A DNA stretch of 13,339 nucleotides from an uncultured Collinsella sp. (GCA_937989795.1 CALKBB010000359.1:1-13339); one strand, 5' to 3'. Positions 1 to 5,982 are shown, numbered from the stretch's first letter. Program-made: numbers and translations. Notes: a model not told the origin generated them from the sequence alone.

Positions 1-495
1 TGGCTCGAGCGCCTCGGGCAGTGGTGCGGCTTCTGGGCCGATTTCCTGGAGCAGCGCAGCGTGGTCGACGGGCGCTCGGTCTACACGCACGAGCGGCTGC
101 GGCGCGCGCGGTCGGGCCTGGTGCGGCTCGCCAACGCCGGCACCCTGTTCACGTACCTGGACCCCGCGCTCGCGGCCGAAGGGCCGCTTCCGGCCACGAA
201 CAACAGGATTGAGGGAGGCGTGAACGCGCAGCTTAGATCGGTGCTGCGCTTCCATCGGGGGCTCACGAAGCTCAAGCGGGTCAAGGCGGTCTTCTGGTGG
301 TGCTACCTGCACGTCGAGCATCCGAGATCGATGGCGGACACCCTGCGCGAGATGCCCACCGATGCCGACATCGACATGCTCCGGGACCGCTACGGCATCA
401 AGGCCGATGGCCTCGAGAAGCCCGAGAAGTGGGGCGAGGGGCTTGTTTGGGAGGAATTACACCACAAAACGAGGTACCCGTATTCCGTCGACTGA
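1..495 (+). CDS. IS256-family (IS1249-like) transposase, C-terminal part
   Basis: The reading frame is open from base 1, so the 5' part of the gene lies outside the window; 164 residues and a TGA stop are visible. The fragment contains ATNNRIEGG followed by LRSVLRFHRGLTK and VKAVFWWCYLH, the C-terminal signature of IS256-type DDE transposases, especially the actinobacterial IS1249 group. The glutamate in RIEGG (visible residue 71) should be the last catalytic acid of the DDE triad. The protein would cut and join the element ends. No frameshift or internal stop is seen in the visible part, so the gene may be intact upstream. Family assignment is from remembered motifs; the exact IS name cannot be given. 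Confidence 0.85.
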   Translation, partial: WLERLGQWCGFWADFLEQRSVVDGRSVYTHERLRRARSGLVRLANAGTLFTYLDPALAAEGPLPATNNRIEGGVNAQLRSVLRFHRGLTKLKRVKAVFWWCYLHVEHPRSMADTLREMPTDADIDMLRDRYGIKADGLEKPEKWGEGLVWEELHHKTRYPYSVD

Positions 496-507
496 ATAAA
501 GCCTCCA

Positions 508-531
508 GACACACTTTTTGTCCTATAAGCC
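508..531. repeat. probable right terminal inverted repeat of the IS256-type element
   Basis: Twelve bases after the transposase stop, the sequence reads GACACACTTTTTGTCC and ends in TATAAGCC. IS256-family ends are typically of this type (GACA...TTTTG..C and a terminal CC when read outwards). The matching left copy is outside the window, so the repeat cannot be verified here and the exact terminal base and any 8-9 bp target duplication (which would start near 532) are inferred. Confidence 0.5.
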
Positions 532-543
532 TCAGAAATGCCC

Positions 544-626
544 GCTCGGCTACTGGTCACTTCGCAGCCTATGCGCCGAGCTCCGGTTTCTCGTTTTTAG
601 AGGAAATGAGAAACCAGAGCATTTCC
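544..626. repeat. structured palindromic spacer between the two IS elements
   Basis: This gene-free stretch holds three inverted repeats in a row. GCTCGGC (544-550) pairs with GCCGAGC (575-581). GCTC-c-GGTTTCTC (580-592) pairs with GAGAAACC-a-GAGC (608-620). GGAAATG (602-608) pairs with CATTTCC (620-626). The second and third stems interleave, so they are either alternatives or could form a pseudoknot. No T-run follows, so it is not a standard terminator. It may be a repetitive extragenic palindrome of the host or the remnant of a small element. Nothing else recognisable lies between 532 and 701. Confidence 0.55.
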
Positions 627-702
627 GGTCGGCCACTCCGGCGCTTTCCGCGCATTGATGCGACTGCTGCTAGGTTTTTGAAGGCCAACATTGCACGAGA
701 CG

Positions 703-717
703 ATATGAGCAGGACAT
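703..717. repeat. left subterminal inverted repeat of the IS110-type element
   Basis: ATATGAGCAGGACAT is the exact reverse complement of 2252-2266. It marks the left end of the element and includes TATGAG (704-709), a 4/6 match to a -10 hexamer that could be used in the circular form. Confidence 0.85.
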
Positions 718-789
718 AGCAACATTGAGAGCCCCTGCTGCATGCAATTCCCGTGGATTAGGCCGACAATGTGAGTGTCCAACTCAAAA

Positions 790-805
790 GTGGCGGCCAC
801 GCCAC
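790..805 (+). promoter_or_regulatory. hairpin just upstream of the transposase ribosome binding site
   Basis: GTGGCG (790-795), loop GCCA, CGCCAC (800-805) form a perfect 6-bp GC-rich stem-loop. It ends six bases before the ribosome binding site GGAAAGGGG (812-820). Hairpins in this place in insertion sequences can limit translation from transcripts that read in from outside. That role is inference here. Confidence 0.45.
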
Positions 806-827
806 AAGCATGGAAAGGGGCTCTCTC

Positions 828-1940
828 ATGTTGAATACTACCACCTTCGTCGGCCTCGACGTGCACGCGCGCTCGATAAAGGCCGTCGCCCTCGACGCGA
901 TGACCGGCGAGGTCCGCTCGGCCACTTTCGCCTACGACGCGGCAGCCGTCGCAGAGTGGGTGAGGTCGCTGGACCCTGCCGCGAAATGCGTCTACGAGTC
1001 CGGCGTCACCGGGTTCGACCTGCAGAAGAGGCTCGCAGCGCTGGGCGTCGACTGCGTCGTCGGCGCGGTGTCCAAGATGATCAAGCCCCCGGCCGACCGC
1101 AAGAGGAAGAACGACCGCAACGACGCGGAGTTCCTGGCCCGCATGCTGTCGGTGGGCAACGTCGTGGAGGTGTGGGTTCCCGACGACGGGTGCGAGGCGG
1201 CCCGCGACCTGTCCCGCGCCCTCGACGACGCCCGCGAGGACCTGAAGCGCTGCAAGCAGCGGCTGTCGAAGTTCCTGATGCGGCACGGACACGTGTTCAG
1301 CGAGACCACCCCGACCGGCCGCAGGAAGGGCAACTGGACCGCCGCGCACTGGGCGTGGATAAAGTCGATATCGTTTCCCGAGAAGGCCGACGACGACGTG
1401 CTCGCGTACTACGTCGATGCCGTCAGGCAGGCGACGGAGGACAAGGCCCGGCTGGAGAAGCTGGTCGAGGCCGAGGCGTCCAAGCCCAGGTGGAAGCGCA
1501 GGGTCGACTCCGTCAGGTGCCTGAAGGGCATCGACGTGACGAGCGCCGCGGACCTGGTCTTCGAGGCCGGCGAGTTCTCCAGGTTCAAGAGCGCCAGGTC
1601 GTTCGCGGCGTGGCTCGGGCTCACGCCCTCCGAGCACTCCAGCGGCGAGAGCGTGCGGCAGGGCGGCATCACCAAGGCCGGCAACAAGCACCTGAGGCGC
1701 GTGCTCGTCGAGTCGGCGTGGCACTACCTCGGCTGCTCGCCGCACTCGAAGGACCTTGCCAAGGGGCAGGTCCCGGACCCCGCGGCGAGAAGGCACGCGG
1801 CCAAGGGCGTGAGAAGGCTCGTCGAGAGGCGGCGCGCGATGCTCGAGCGCGGCGTCCACAAGAACAAGGCCAACGTCGCGACCGCCCGCGAGCTCGCATG
1901 CTGGTGCTGGGCGATAGGCTGCATGGTCGAGAACGGCTAG
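828..1940 (+). CDS. IS110-family (IS1111 group) RNA-guided transposase
   Basis: The 370-residue protein is a DEDD recombinase with a second, serine-containing domain. The N-terminal RuvC-like part shows D11 (GLDVHARS), E57 (YESG), and D96 and D99 (KNDRNDAEFLARML), in the same spacing as the catalytic residues described for IS621. The C-terminal Tnp_20 domain shows LKGIDVTSAADLV and GLTPSEHSSGES at about 264-275; the nucleophilic serine should be S271 or S272. Members of this family form a circular intermediate and choose donor and target by a structured non-coding RNA encoded in the same element. The ATG at 828 is chosen because GGAAAGGGG lies seven bases upstream; ATGs at 771 and 810 in the same frame lack such a site. 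The gene uses AGG and AGA arginine codons often, unlike the neighbouring backbone genes, a sign of transfer. The frame is intact, so the element may be active. Confidence 0.93.
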   Translation: MLNTTTFVGLDVHARSIKAVALDAMTGEVRSATFAYDAAAVAEWVRSLDPAAKCVYESGVTGFDLQKRLAALGVDCVVGAVSKMIKPPADRKRKNDRNDAEFLARMLSVGNVVEVWVPDDGCEAARDLSRALDDAREDLKRCKQRLSKFLMRHGHVFSETTPTGRRKGNWTAAHWAWIKSISFPEKADDDVLAYYVDAVRQATEDKARLEKLVEAEASKPRWKRRVDSVRCLKGIDVTSAADLVFEAGEFSRFKSARSFAAWLGLTPSEHSSGESVRQGGITKAGNKHLRRVLVESAWHYLGCSPHSKDLAKGQVPDPAARRHAAKGVRRLVERRRAMLERGVHKNKANVATARELACWCWAIGCMVENG

Positions 1941-1974
1941 CCTTCGGGAAGGCCGTGCCGACATAGCGCGATCC

Positions 1975-2240
1975 ATCCCATCCTGCGGCCATATCCGAGG
2001 CCGTTGGGGCGAACCCCAGTCTCTTTTTTTGCGAGCGCCCAAGGCGCCACCCGCGACACGAGACTGTCGAATCGACCGAGGCAGCCCCAGCCGTAGCAAC
2101 GGATTGCCCAGCGCAGAGATGCGCCACGGGCGGATATTAAACTGCAAAGACGAGCGTCGGAGAGACACGCCGAGGTCGCCGCAGGAGGGTTGAGATAGAG
2201 GAAGGGCCTGACCCAGAAAACCTGGGCCAGGCCCGATTTT
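1975..2240 (+). ncRNA. candidate bridge/seeker RNA of the IS110-type element
   Basis: The 3' non-coding segment after the transposase can fold into a chain of stem-loops: CGGCC/GGCCG (1986-1990 with 1999-2003); GGGG-CGAA-CCCC (2006-2017 region); a long loop closed by CAGTCTC/GAGACTG (2017-2023 with 2060-2066) holding an inner GCGCC/GGCGC hairpin (2035-2047); GCCC plus GCGCA-GAGA-TGCGC plus GGGC (2106-2131); CTGC/GCAG (2142-2145 with 2181-2184); and a strong terminal hairpin at 2204-2234. In IS1111-group elements the guide RNA is known to be encoded between the transposase and the right end. The arms of the 2017-2066 loop match the flanks of this insertion (see findings). The 5' end is a guess and no clear promoter was identified. 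Strand, limits and function are inferred. Confidence 0.6.
2204..2240 (+). terminator. strong hairpin with short T-run, probable end of the guide RNA or transposase transcript
   Basis: GGGCCTG (2204-2210) pairs with CAGGCCC (2228-2234), and inside it CCCAG pairs with CTGGG across the loop AAAAC, with one symmetrical A/C mismatch. ATTTT follows (2236-2240). This is a good fit to an intrinsic terminator on the plus strand. It could instead be the last domain of the guide RNA, or both. Confidence 0.6.
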
Positions 2241-2245
2241 GTCTA

Positions 2246-2251
2246 TTGACA
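2246..2251 (+). promoter_or_regulatory. outward-facing -35 box at the right end of the IS110-type element
   Basis: TTGACA is a perfect -35 hexamer immediately inside the right inverted repeat, pointing out of the element. No good -10 lies at the right spacing in the present flank. Joined to the left end in a circle, TATGAG (704-709) would be about 16-19 bases away, giving a junction promoter directed at the transposase. Confidence 0.5.
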
Positions 2252-2266
2252 ATGTCCTGCTCATAT
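2252..2266. repeat. right subterminal inverted repeat of the IS110-type element
   Basis: ATGTCCTGCTCATAT is the exact reverse complement of 703-717. Confidence 0.85.
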
Positions 2267-2293
2267 TAAAAGGAACGTCCCTAACTGCCGGGT

Positions 2294-2935
2294 TTAGGCT
2301 GTTAGATCGAGTTCGTAGAGGAAGCTTTCGCGCGGCATGTCGTGGCGGCGCTCTTCGCGGTTGGCGCGGTGCGTGGCCGTGCGCTTAAAGCCGTGCAGCT
2401 CGTAGAACTTCCACGAGCAGTTGGAGTCGGTGTACAGGTGCGCCCTCGTCGCTCCAAGCGAGGATAGGTGCGAGACCGCGGCATCGAGCAGAACCGTGCC
2501 AACGCCCAGGCCATGGACATCGCGATCCACGGCAAGCAGCGTGACCTCGTTGTCGTGCGGCAACGGGCTGCTCTCGAGCAGGCGGTTGTTGGTTCGGATG
2601 GTTGCGCGCACAAACGAGAGATACTCGGCGCAGGCATCGGGCTCTAGCTCACGCATCTGCGATAGCAGCGCGCGTCCGGTATCCATCCAATGCTCGTTGA
2701 TAGTGGCGCCGGAGCTCTGTCCCGCACGCGCGAGCGAAATGCCACGCGCCTGACCGTCGATTACGGCAACCTGTGAAAACGTCGACGACGAAAGGCAGTA
2801 GGCGAGGTCGCACGCGGCCTCAAGGCGGTTGTACTCATCGTTATCCGAATTGTTATGCCAAAGCTGCTGCAGAATCAGCGCGATGGCGTCGAAGTCTTCG
2901 GTATCAAACGGTCGGTAGAGAACCCGCGAGACCAT
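2294..2935 (-). CDS. GNAT-family N-acetyltransferase
   Basis: The 213-residue protein has the acetyl-CoA binding core of the GNAT fold: VTLLAVDRDV followed by HGLGVGT (residues 131-147, motif A with the pyrophosphate-binding loop) and NCSWKFYELHGF (172-183, motif B). It should transfer an acetyl group from acetyl-CoA to an amine on a small molecule or protein; the substrate cannot be told from the sequence. No signal peptide or membrane segment is seen, so it is cytosolic. The start is supported by AAAGAGG four bases upstream of the ATG on the minus strand. The gene is transcribed divergently from purH, and the IS110-type element lies directly behind its 3' end, so a native terminator may have been displaced. 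Confidence 0.85.
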   Translation of the reverse strand: MVSRVLYRPFDTEDFDAIALILQQLWHNNSDNDEYNRLEAACDLAYCLSSSTFSQVAVIDGQARGISLARAGQSSGATINEHWMDTGRALLSQMRELEPDACAEYLSFVRATIRTNNRLLESSPLPHDNEVTLLAVDRDVHGLGVGTVLLDAAVSHLSSLGATRAHLYTDSNCSWKFYELHGFKRTATHRANREERRHDMPRESFLYELDLTA

Positions 2936-3212
2936 GGTGCCTCTTTCTTTTGCGGATGCATATCGAGCACAGTTCTACCACGCCATTGGCATCTAATTAT
3001 GGTGCCCCTGTGTTCCATGAACTCACCGTGCCCGGTGCCGTGCCCATCCCCTCCGCTCGCAAACTTTTTCTGCATATGCGCCCGTTGCGGGGTGCATCGA
3101 TGCGCTCGATGCGCTACATTAAATCAGTATTTTCAATGCCGCTGCGCGAGCGCTGCAGATTGACGTATCACCGACTCACAGAGCACGGCGGCGTACCAGA
3201 CAGGAGGACTGC
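2936..3212. other. divergent intergenic region between the acetyltransferase gene and purH
   Basis: This 277-bp region should carry the promoters of both genes, but no convincing -35/-10 pair was found. It contains a tandem 9-bp duplication, CGATGCGCT twice (3098-3115), overlapping the 10-bp palindrome GCATCGATGC, a possible regulator site. The purH ribosome binding site AGGAGG is at 3203-3208. No purine riboswitch was recognised. Confidence 0.5.
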
Positions 3213-4820
3213 ATGGGATCTGATGTGAAGATCGCACGCGCGTTGATCTCGGTTACCGATAAGACGGGCGTCGTCGATTTCGCACGGACGCTGGTCGATG
3301 ACTTTGGCGTCGAGATCATCTCTACGGGCGGCACGGCTCGTGCCATCGAGGACGCGGGCGTCCCCGTAACCCCCATCGAGGAGTTCACGGGCTATCCCGA
3401 GATGATGGACGGCCGCGTTAAGACCCTGCACCCCAAGGTTCACGGCGCGCTGCTGGCCCGCCGCGATTCCGAGCAGCACATGCAGGAGGCGGCACAGCAC
3501 GGCATTAAGCTGATCGACCTGGTCGTCGTCAACCTGTACGAGTTCGAGAAGACCGTCGCCAACCCCGAGGTCACCTTCGCGGATGCCATCGAGCACATCG
3601 ACATCGGCGGCCCCTCCATGCTGCGCTCTGCCGCCAAGAACGCCGCGAGCGTTACCGTCATCTCCGACCCGGCCGACTATGATGCCGTCCTGGCCGAGAT
3701 GCGCGAGACCGGTGGCTGCACCACGCTTTCCACCCGTCGTCGCCTGCAGGTGAAGGTCTACCAGACCACCGCCGCCTACGACACGGCTATCTCCCGTTGG
3801 CTTGCCGCCCAGGCAAGCGACGTGGCGGACACCTCTGCCAAGCTCGAGATTTCGCTGGAGAAGGTCGACGACCTGCGCTATGGCGAGAACCCGCAGCAGA
3901 AAGCCACAGTCTATCGCTTTGCCGAGGGCTGCGAGAACACCGCGAGCTCGCAGTTCCCGCTCGTGGGCTCCAAGCAGATCCAGGGCAAGCCGCTCAGCTA
4001 CAACAACTATCTGGATGCCGACGCCGCTTGGAACCTGGTCCGCGAGTTCGACGAGCCGGCCTGCGTAATCCTCAAGCACCAGAACCCCTGCGGTTCCGCC
4101 GTTGCCGAGGACATCACGGCTGCCTACGACCGCGCTTTTGCCTGCGATCCCAAGAGCGCCTTCGGCGGCATCATCGCCTGCAACCGCGAGGTTCCCTTTG
4201 ATCTGGTTGAGCACTTTGCCGATCAGAACAAGCAGTTCGTCGAGGTCATCATCGCCCCGAGCTACACCGCCGAGGCGCTCGAGCGCATGGCCAAGCGCCC
4301 CAACCTGCGCGTGTTGGCGACCGGCGGCGTGGACCACGGCGCCCAGGTGGAGCTGCGCTCCATCGACGGCGGCATGCTGGTACAGGAGGTCGACCACGTG
4401 ACCGAGGACCCCGCGACCTTTACGTTCCCCACCGACCGCAAGCCCACCGACGCCGAGATGGCCGAGCTCGAGTTTGCCTGGAAGGTCTGCAAGGGCGTCA
4501 AGTCTAACGCCATCCTGGTCTCCAAGGGCAAGGCCGGCATTGGCATGGGCCCCGGTCAGCCCAACCGCGTTGACTCTGCACTGCTTGCCTGCGAGCGCGC
4601 CGAGGACTTCTGCGAGCGCGAGGGCGTGGAGAAGGGCGGCTTTGCCTGTGCAAGCGACGCGTTCTTCCCGTTCCGCGACAACGTCGACGTGCTTGCCGCG
4701 CACGGCGTGACCTGCATCATCCAGCCCGGCGGCTCCAAGCGCGACGACGAGAGCGTCCAGGCCTGCAACGAGCACAATATTGCGATGGTCTTCACGGGGG
4801 CCCGCCACTTCCGCCACTAA
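3213..4820 (+). CDS. purH: bifunctional AICAR formyltransferase / IMP cyclohydrolase PurH
   Basis: PurH carries out the last two steps of de novo purine synthesis in the cytosol: it formylates AICAR with 10-formyl-tetrahydrofolate and closes the ring to IMP. The 535-residue length fits the family (about 510-535). The N-terminal cyclohydrolase part shows ALISVTDKTGVVDFA, ISTGGTA and TLHPKVHGALLARR, and IDIGGPSMLRSAAKN near residues 130-145. The C-terminal formyltransferase part shows LRYGENPQQKA and ILKHQNPCG, with the catalytic K288-H289 pair, then SAFGGIIA, and ends in GGSKRDDESVQACNEH and FTGARHFRH. The ATG is preceded by GGAGG at good spacing. It appears to be a single-gene transcription unit here; other pur genes are not in the window. 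Confidence 0.98.
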   Translation: MGSDVKIARALISVTDKTGVVDFARTLVDDFGVEIISTGGTARAIEDAGVPVTPIEEFTGYPEMMDGRVKTLHPKVHGALLARRDSEQHMQEAAQHGIKLIDLVVVNLYEFEKTVANPEVTFADAIEHIDIGGPSMLRSAAKNAASVTVISDPADYDAVLAEMRETGGCTTLSTRRRLQVKVYQTTAAYDTAISRWLAAQASDVADTSAKLEISLEKVDDLRYGENPQQKATVYRFAEGCENTASSQFPLVGSKQIQGKPLSYNNYLDADAAWNLVREFDEPACVILKHQNPCGSAVAEDITAAYDRAFACDPKSAFGGIIACNREVPFDLVEHFADQNKQFVEVIIAPSYTAEALERMAKRPNLRVLATGGVDHGAQVELRSIDGGMLVQEVDHVTEDPATFTFPTDRKPTDAEMAELEFAWKVCKGVKSNAILVSKGKAGIGMGPGQPNRVDSALLACERAEDFCEREGVEKGGFACASDAFFPFRDNVDVLAAHGVTCIIQPGGSKRDDESVQACNEHNIAMVFTGARHFRH

Positions 4821-4841
4821 GTAGGGAGGTGGCGCTGCGGC

Positions 4842-4934
4842 TTGCCCAGCCACCGCACCTTGCCGCTCATTCGTCGCTCGCGTACCCAAGTACGCGTCGC
4901 TCCTCTTTCACGGCAATCTGCGGCACCTGGGCAA
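4842..4934. repeat. long imperfect palindrome downstream of purH
   Basis: TTGCCCA (4842-4848) pairs with TGGGCAA (4928-4934), CCGCA (4853-4857) with TGCGG (4919-4923), TTGCCG (4860-4865) with CGGCAA (4911-4916), and CGCGTAC (4879-4885) with GTACGCG (4890-4896) around the loop CCAA. CGTCGCTC also occurs twice as a direct repeat in the two arms. The whole block could fold into one long hairpin of about 93 nt. It begins 21 bases after the purH stop and lacks a T-run, so it looks more like a repetitive extragenic palindrome or small non-autonomous element than a simple terminator. Confidence 0.6.
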
Positions 4935-5019
4935 CCCTCGCCGACCTGTTAGGTTGACTGGGGAGGATGGGATGTTATCTCGTCCCTTGGACTAGCCTCG
5001 CTTCTAAAATAATCTCTGC

Positions 5020-5055
5020 AAAAGACGGTCGCTCCGTTTGGAGGGCCGTCTTTTT
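5020..5055. terminator. intrinsic terminator, probably bidirectional
   Basis: AAAAGACGG (5020-5028) pairs with CCGTCTTTT (5046-5054), with a further inner stem CTCC/GGAG around GTTT. A T-run ends the plus-strand hairpin and the A-run at the other side would serve the minus strand. It separates purH from the next gene and should end the purH transcript. Confidence 0.85.
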
Positions 5056-5071
5056 GGTATAAGAGGACGGA

Positions 5072-5803
5072 ATGACTAACACGAAAGGTATGACCATGCC
5101 CCAGATTGATGATGCCGAGCTGTTTGGCAATGCCGAGGATCAGCGTGCGTACGAGGACTTTTGCGCCAATCAGGAAGCGGTCGAGAAGTTTACGCTCGAC
5201 AAGCCCGCGCTTGTCTGCCGTTGGCGCATGTCCAACAAAAAGGTACCCATGCTCAACCGTCACATCCGCGCGCTGTCTGAGCGCCTGGTGCAGGGCGAGC
5301 CACTCACCCATAACATGCTCAGCTGGGCCAAACAGCACGTTGAGTGGTCGCTTGCCGAGGGCGATTACACCGCACGCGACGGCGTGCTCATGCTGGTGAT
5401 CGACATCAACGGCAACGCCGCCATGACGGTGGGGGAGTACGAGCCGCTCGCCGATACGTCGGCCAAGGCGCTGCGTGCCCGTTCCGCCGAGGCCCGCTCC
5501 GAGGCCGACGAGACCGGCGTGGCGCCCGAGCTGCTCGCCGCCGTCAACAATGGCGAGCTTGCCTTTGTGGCGCCGGCGGACGAGTGCCTGTGCGGCACGG
5601 CGACGCTCATCGAGCAGCTGGCCCAGACCAAGGGAATCCCGGTCACGCGCGTAGACATTCCCGCGCAGCTCAAGGGCGCGCTGTTCCTAGTGAGCGACGA
5701 GCACGGCGTGGTTCCCGCGACCGAGACGAACGCCGCCGAGGCCGACGCCGCCACGGTTGCCTTCTTCGCCGAAGGCTACGAAAAGCTCCGTGCCCGCCGC
5801 TAA
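5072..5803 (+). CDS. conserved-looking protein of unknown function
   Basis: I do not recognise this 243-residue protein with confidence. It is acidic, Ala/Glu-rich and cytosolic, with no signal peptide or membrane segment. Two regions recall fold-type IV (branched-chain aminotransferase / aminodeoxychorismate lyase) proteins: an N-terminal stretch with PMLNRHIRALSERL, and a C-terminal stretch with CLCGTATLIEQLAQTKGIPV and a following FLVSDEHGVVPATE. I cannot point to the PLP lysine, so the likeness is tentative and the protein could be a non-catalytic relative or unrelated. The start is uncertain: ATG 5072 has GAGG five bases upstream, but ATG 5096 has GAAAGG at good spacing too. It lies alone after a terminator, 179 bases ahead of the two-component genes. 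Confidence 0.8.
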   Translation: MTNTKGMTMPQIDDAELFGNAEDQRAYEDFCANQEAVEKFTLDKPALVCRWRMSNKKVPMLNRHIRALSERLVQGEPLTHNMLSWAKQHVEWSLAEGDYTARDGVLMLVIDINGNAAMTVGEYEPLADTSAKALRARSAEARSEADETGVAPELLAAVNNGELAFVAPADECLCGTATLIEQLAQTKGIPVTRVDIPAQLKGALFLVSDEHGVVPATETNAAEADAATVAFFAEGYEKLRARR

Positions 5804-5847
5804 ATGATTTTTCTGGGACGGGGATTAAAGAATCATTTTGGTCCCCG
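5802..5847. repeat. interleaved inverted repeats after the 5072-5803 gene
   Basis: AAATGATT (5802-5809) pairs with AATCATTT (5831-5838), and CGGGGA (5819-5824) pairs with TCCCCG (5842-5847). The two stems interleave, so they are alternatives or form a pseudoknot. It may act as the terminator of the upstream gene, although the T-run is short and lies inside the structure. Confidence 0.45.
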
Positions 5848-5908
5848 CCGCCGCTGCGAGTGCGAGGCGGACAAAACGCCCCCGCTCGCGAACAGTTCTG
5901 TCACCTTG

Positions 5909-5924
5909 GCACCGCGCGCGGTGC
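5909..5924. promoter_or_regulatory. 16-bp perfect palindrome upstream of the response regulator gene
   Basis: GCACCGCGCGCGGTGC is perfectly self-complementary and lies 58 bases before the response regulator start. It could be a dimeric regulator site or a hairpin in the leader. No convincing promoter hexamers were found next to it, and GC-rich palindromes arise easily in such DNA, so function is uncertain. Confidence 0.3.
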
Positions 5925-5982
5925 GCACCTGCAGTTTCGCAGCCATAATGGTGGCAAGACAACCAAGAGGGGAGCGAAATCC

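Larger units (their letters stand above)
702..2267 (+). mobile_element. IS110-family element, probably IS1111 group, about 1.57 kb
   Basis: A DEDD/Ser recombinase gene is flanked by perfect 15-bp inverted repeats: ATATGAGCAGGACAT at 703-717 and its reverse complement at 2252-2266. IS110-family elements of the IS1111 group carry short subterminal inverted repeats and a long non-coding segment downstream of the transposase, while the IS110 group has its RNA upstream. Here the 5' non-coding part is about 125 nt and the 3' part about 325 nt, which fits IS1111. No target duplication is seen, as expected for this family. The outer ends are not fixed by the sequence: the repeats are subterminal, so the true boundaries may lie several bases outside the coordinates given. 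The insertion sits 27 nt beyond the stop of the acetyltransferase gene. Confidence 0.8.

Noticed and set aside
686..727. CAACATTG at 686-693 and 720-727 as a target-site duplication
   Set aside because: Both copies are on the left side and the second is inside the element, beyond the inverted repeat; IS110-type insertions do not make such duplications.
739..746. TGCATGCA palindrome as an operator
   Set aside because: Only 8 bases, no second site and no promoter hexamers at proper spacing; likely chance.
2024..2030. T-run read as a terminator
   Set aside because: The run follows the small GGGG/CCCC hairpin only after several bases and lies within the larger stem-loop; a better terminator with a stronger stem is at 2204-2240.
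597..2264. Long minus-strand open frame across the IS110-type element
   Set aside because: It lies antisense to the transposase, has shadow-type Arg/Ala/Gly/Leu-rich composition and no recognisable domain; it results from high GC on the strand opposite a real gene.
3168..4889. 573-codon minus-strand open frame opposite purH
   Set aside because: Antisense to an unmistakable purH, with repetitive Val/Leu/Gly/Asp composition typical of shadow frames.
5344..5982. Upstream extension of the response regulator frame
   Set aside because: The extension overlaps the preceding gene in another frame and is Arg-rich nonsense; the real start at 5983 has a good ribosome binding site and begins the receiver domain.
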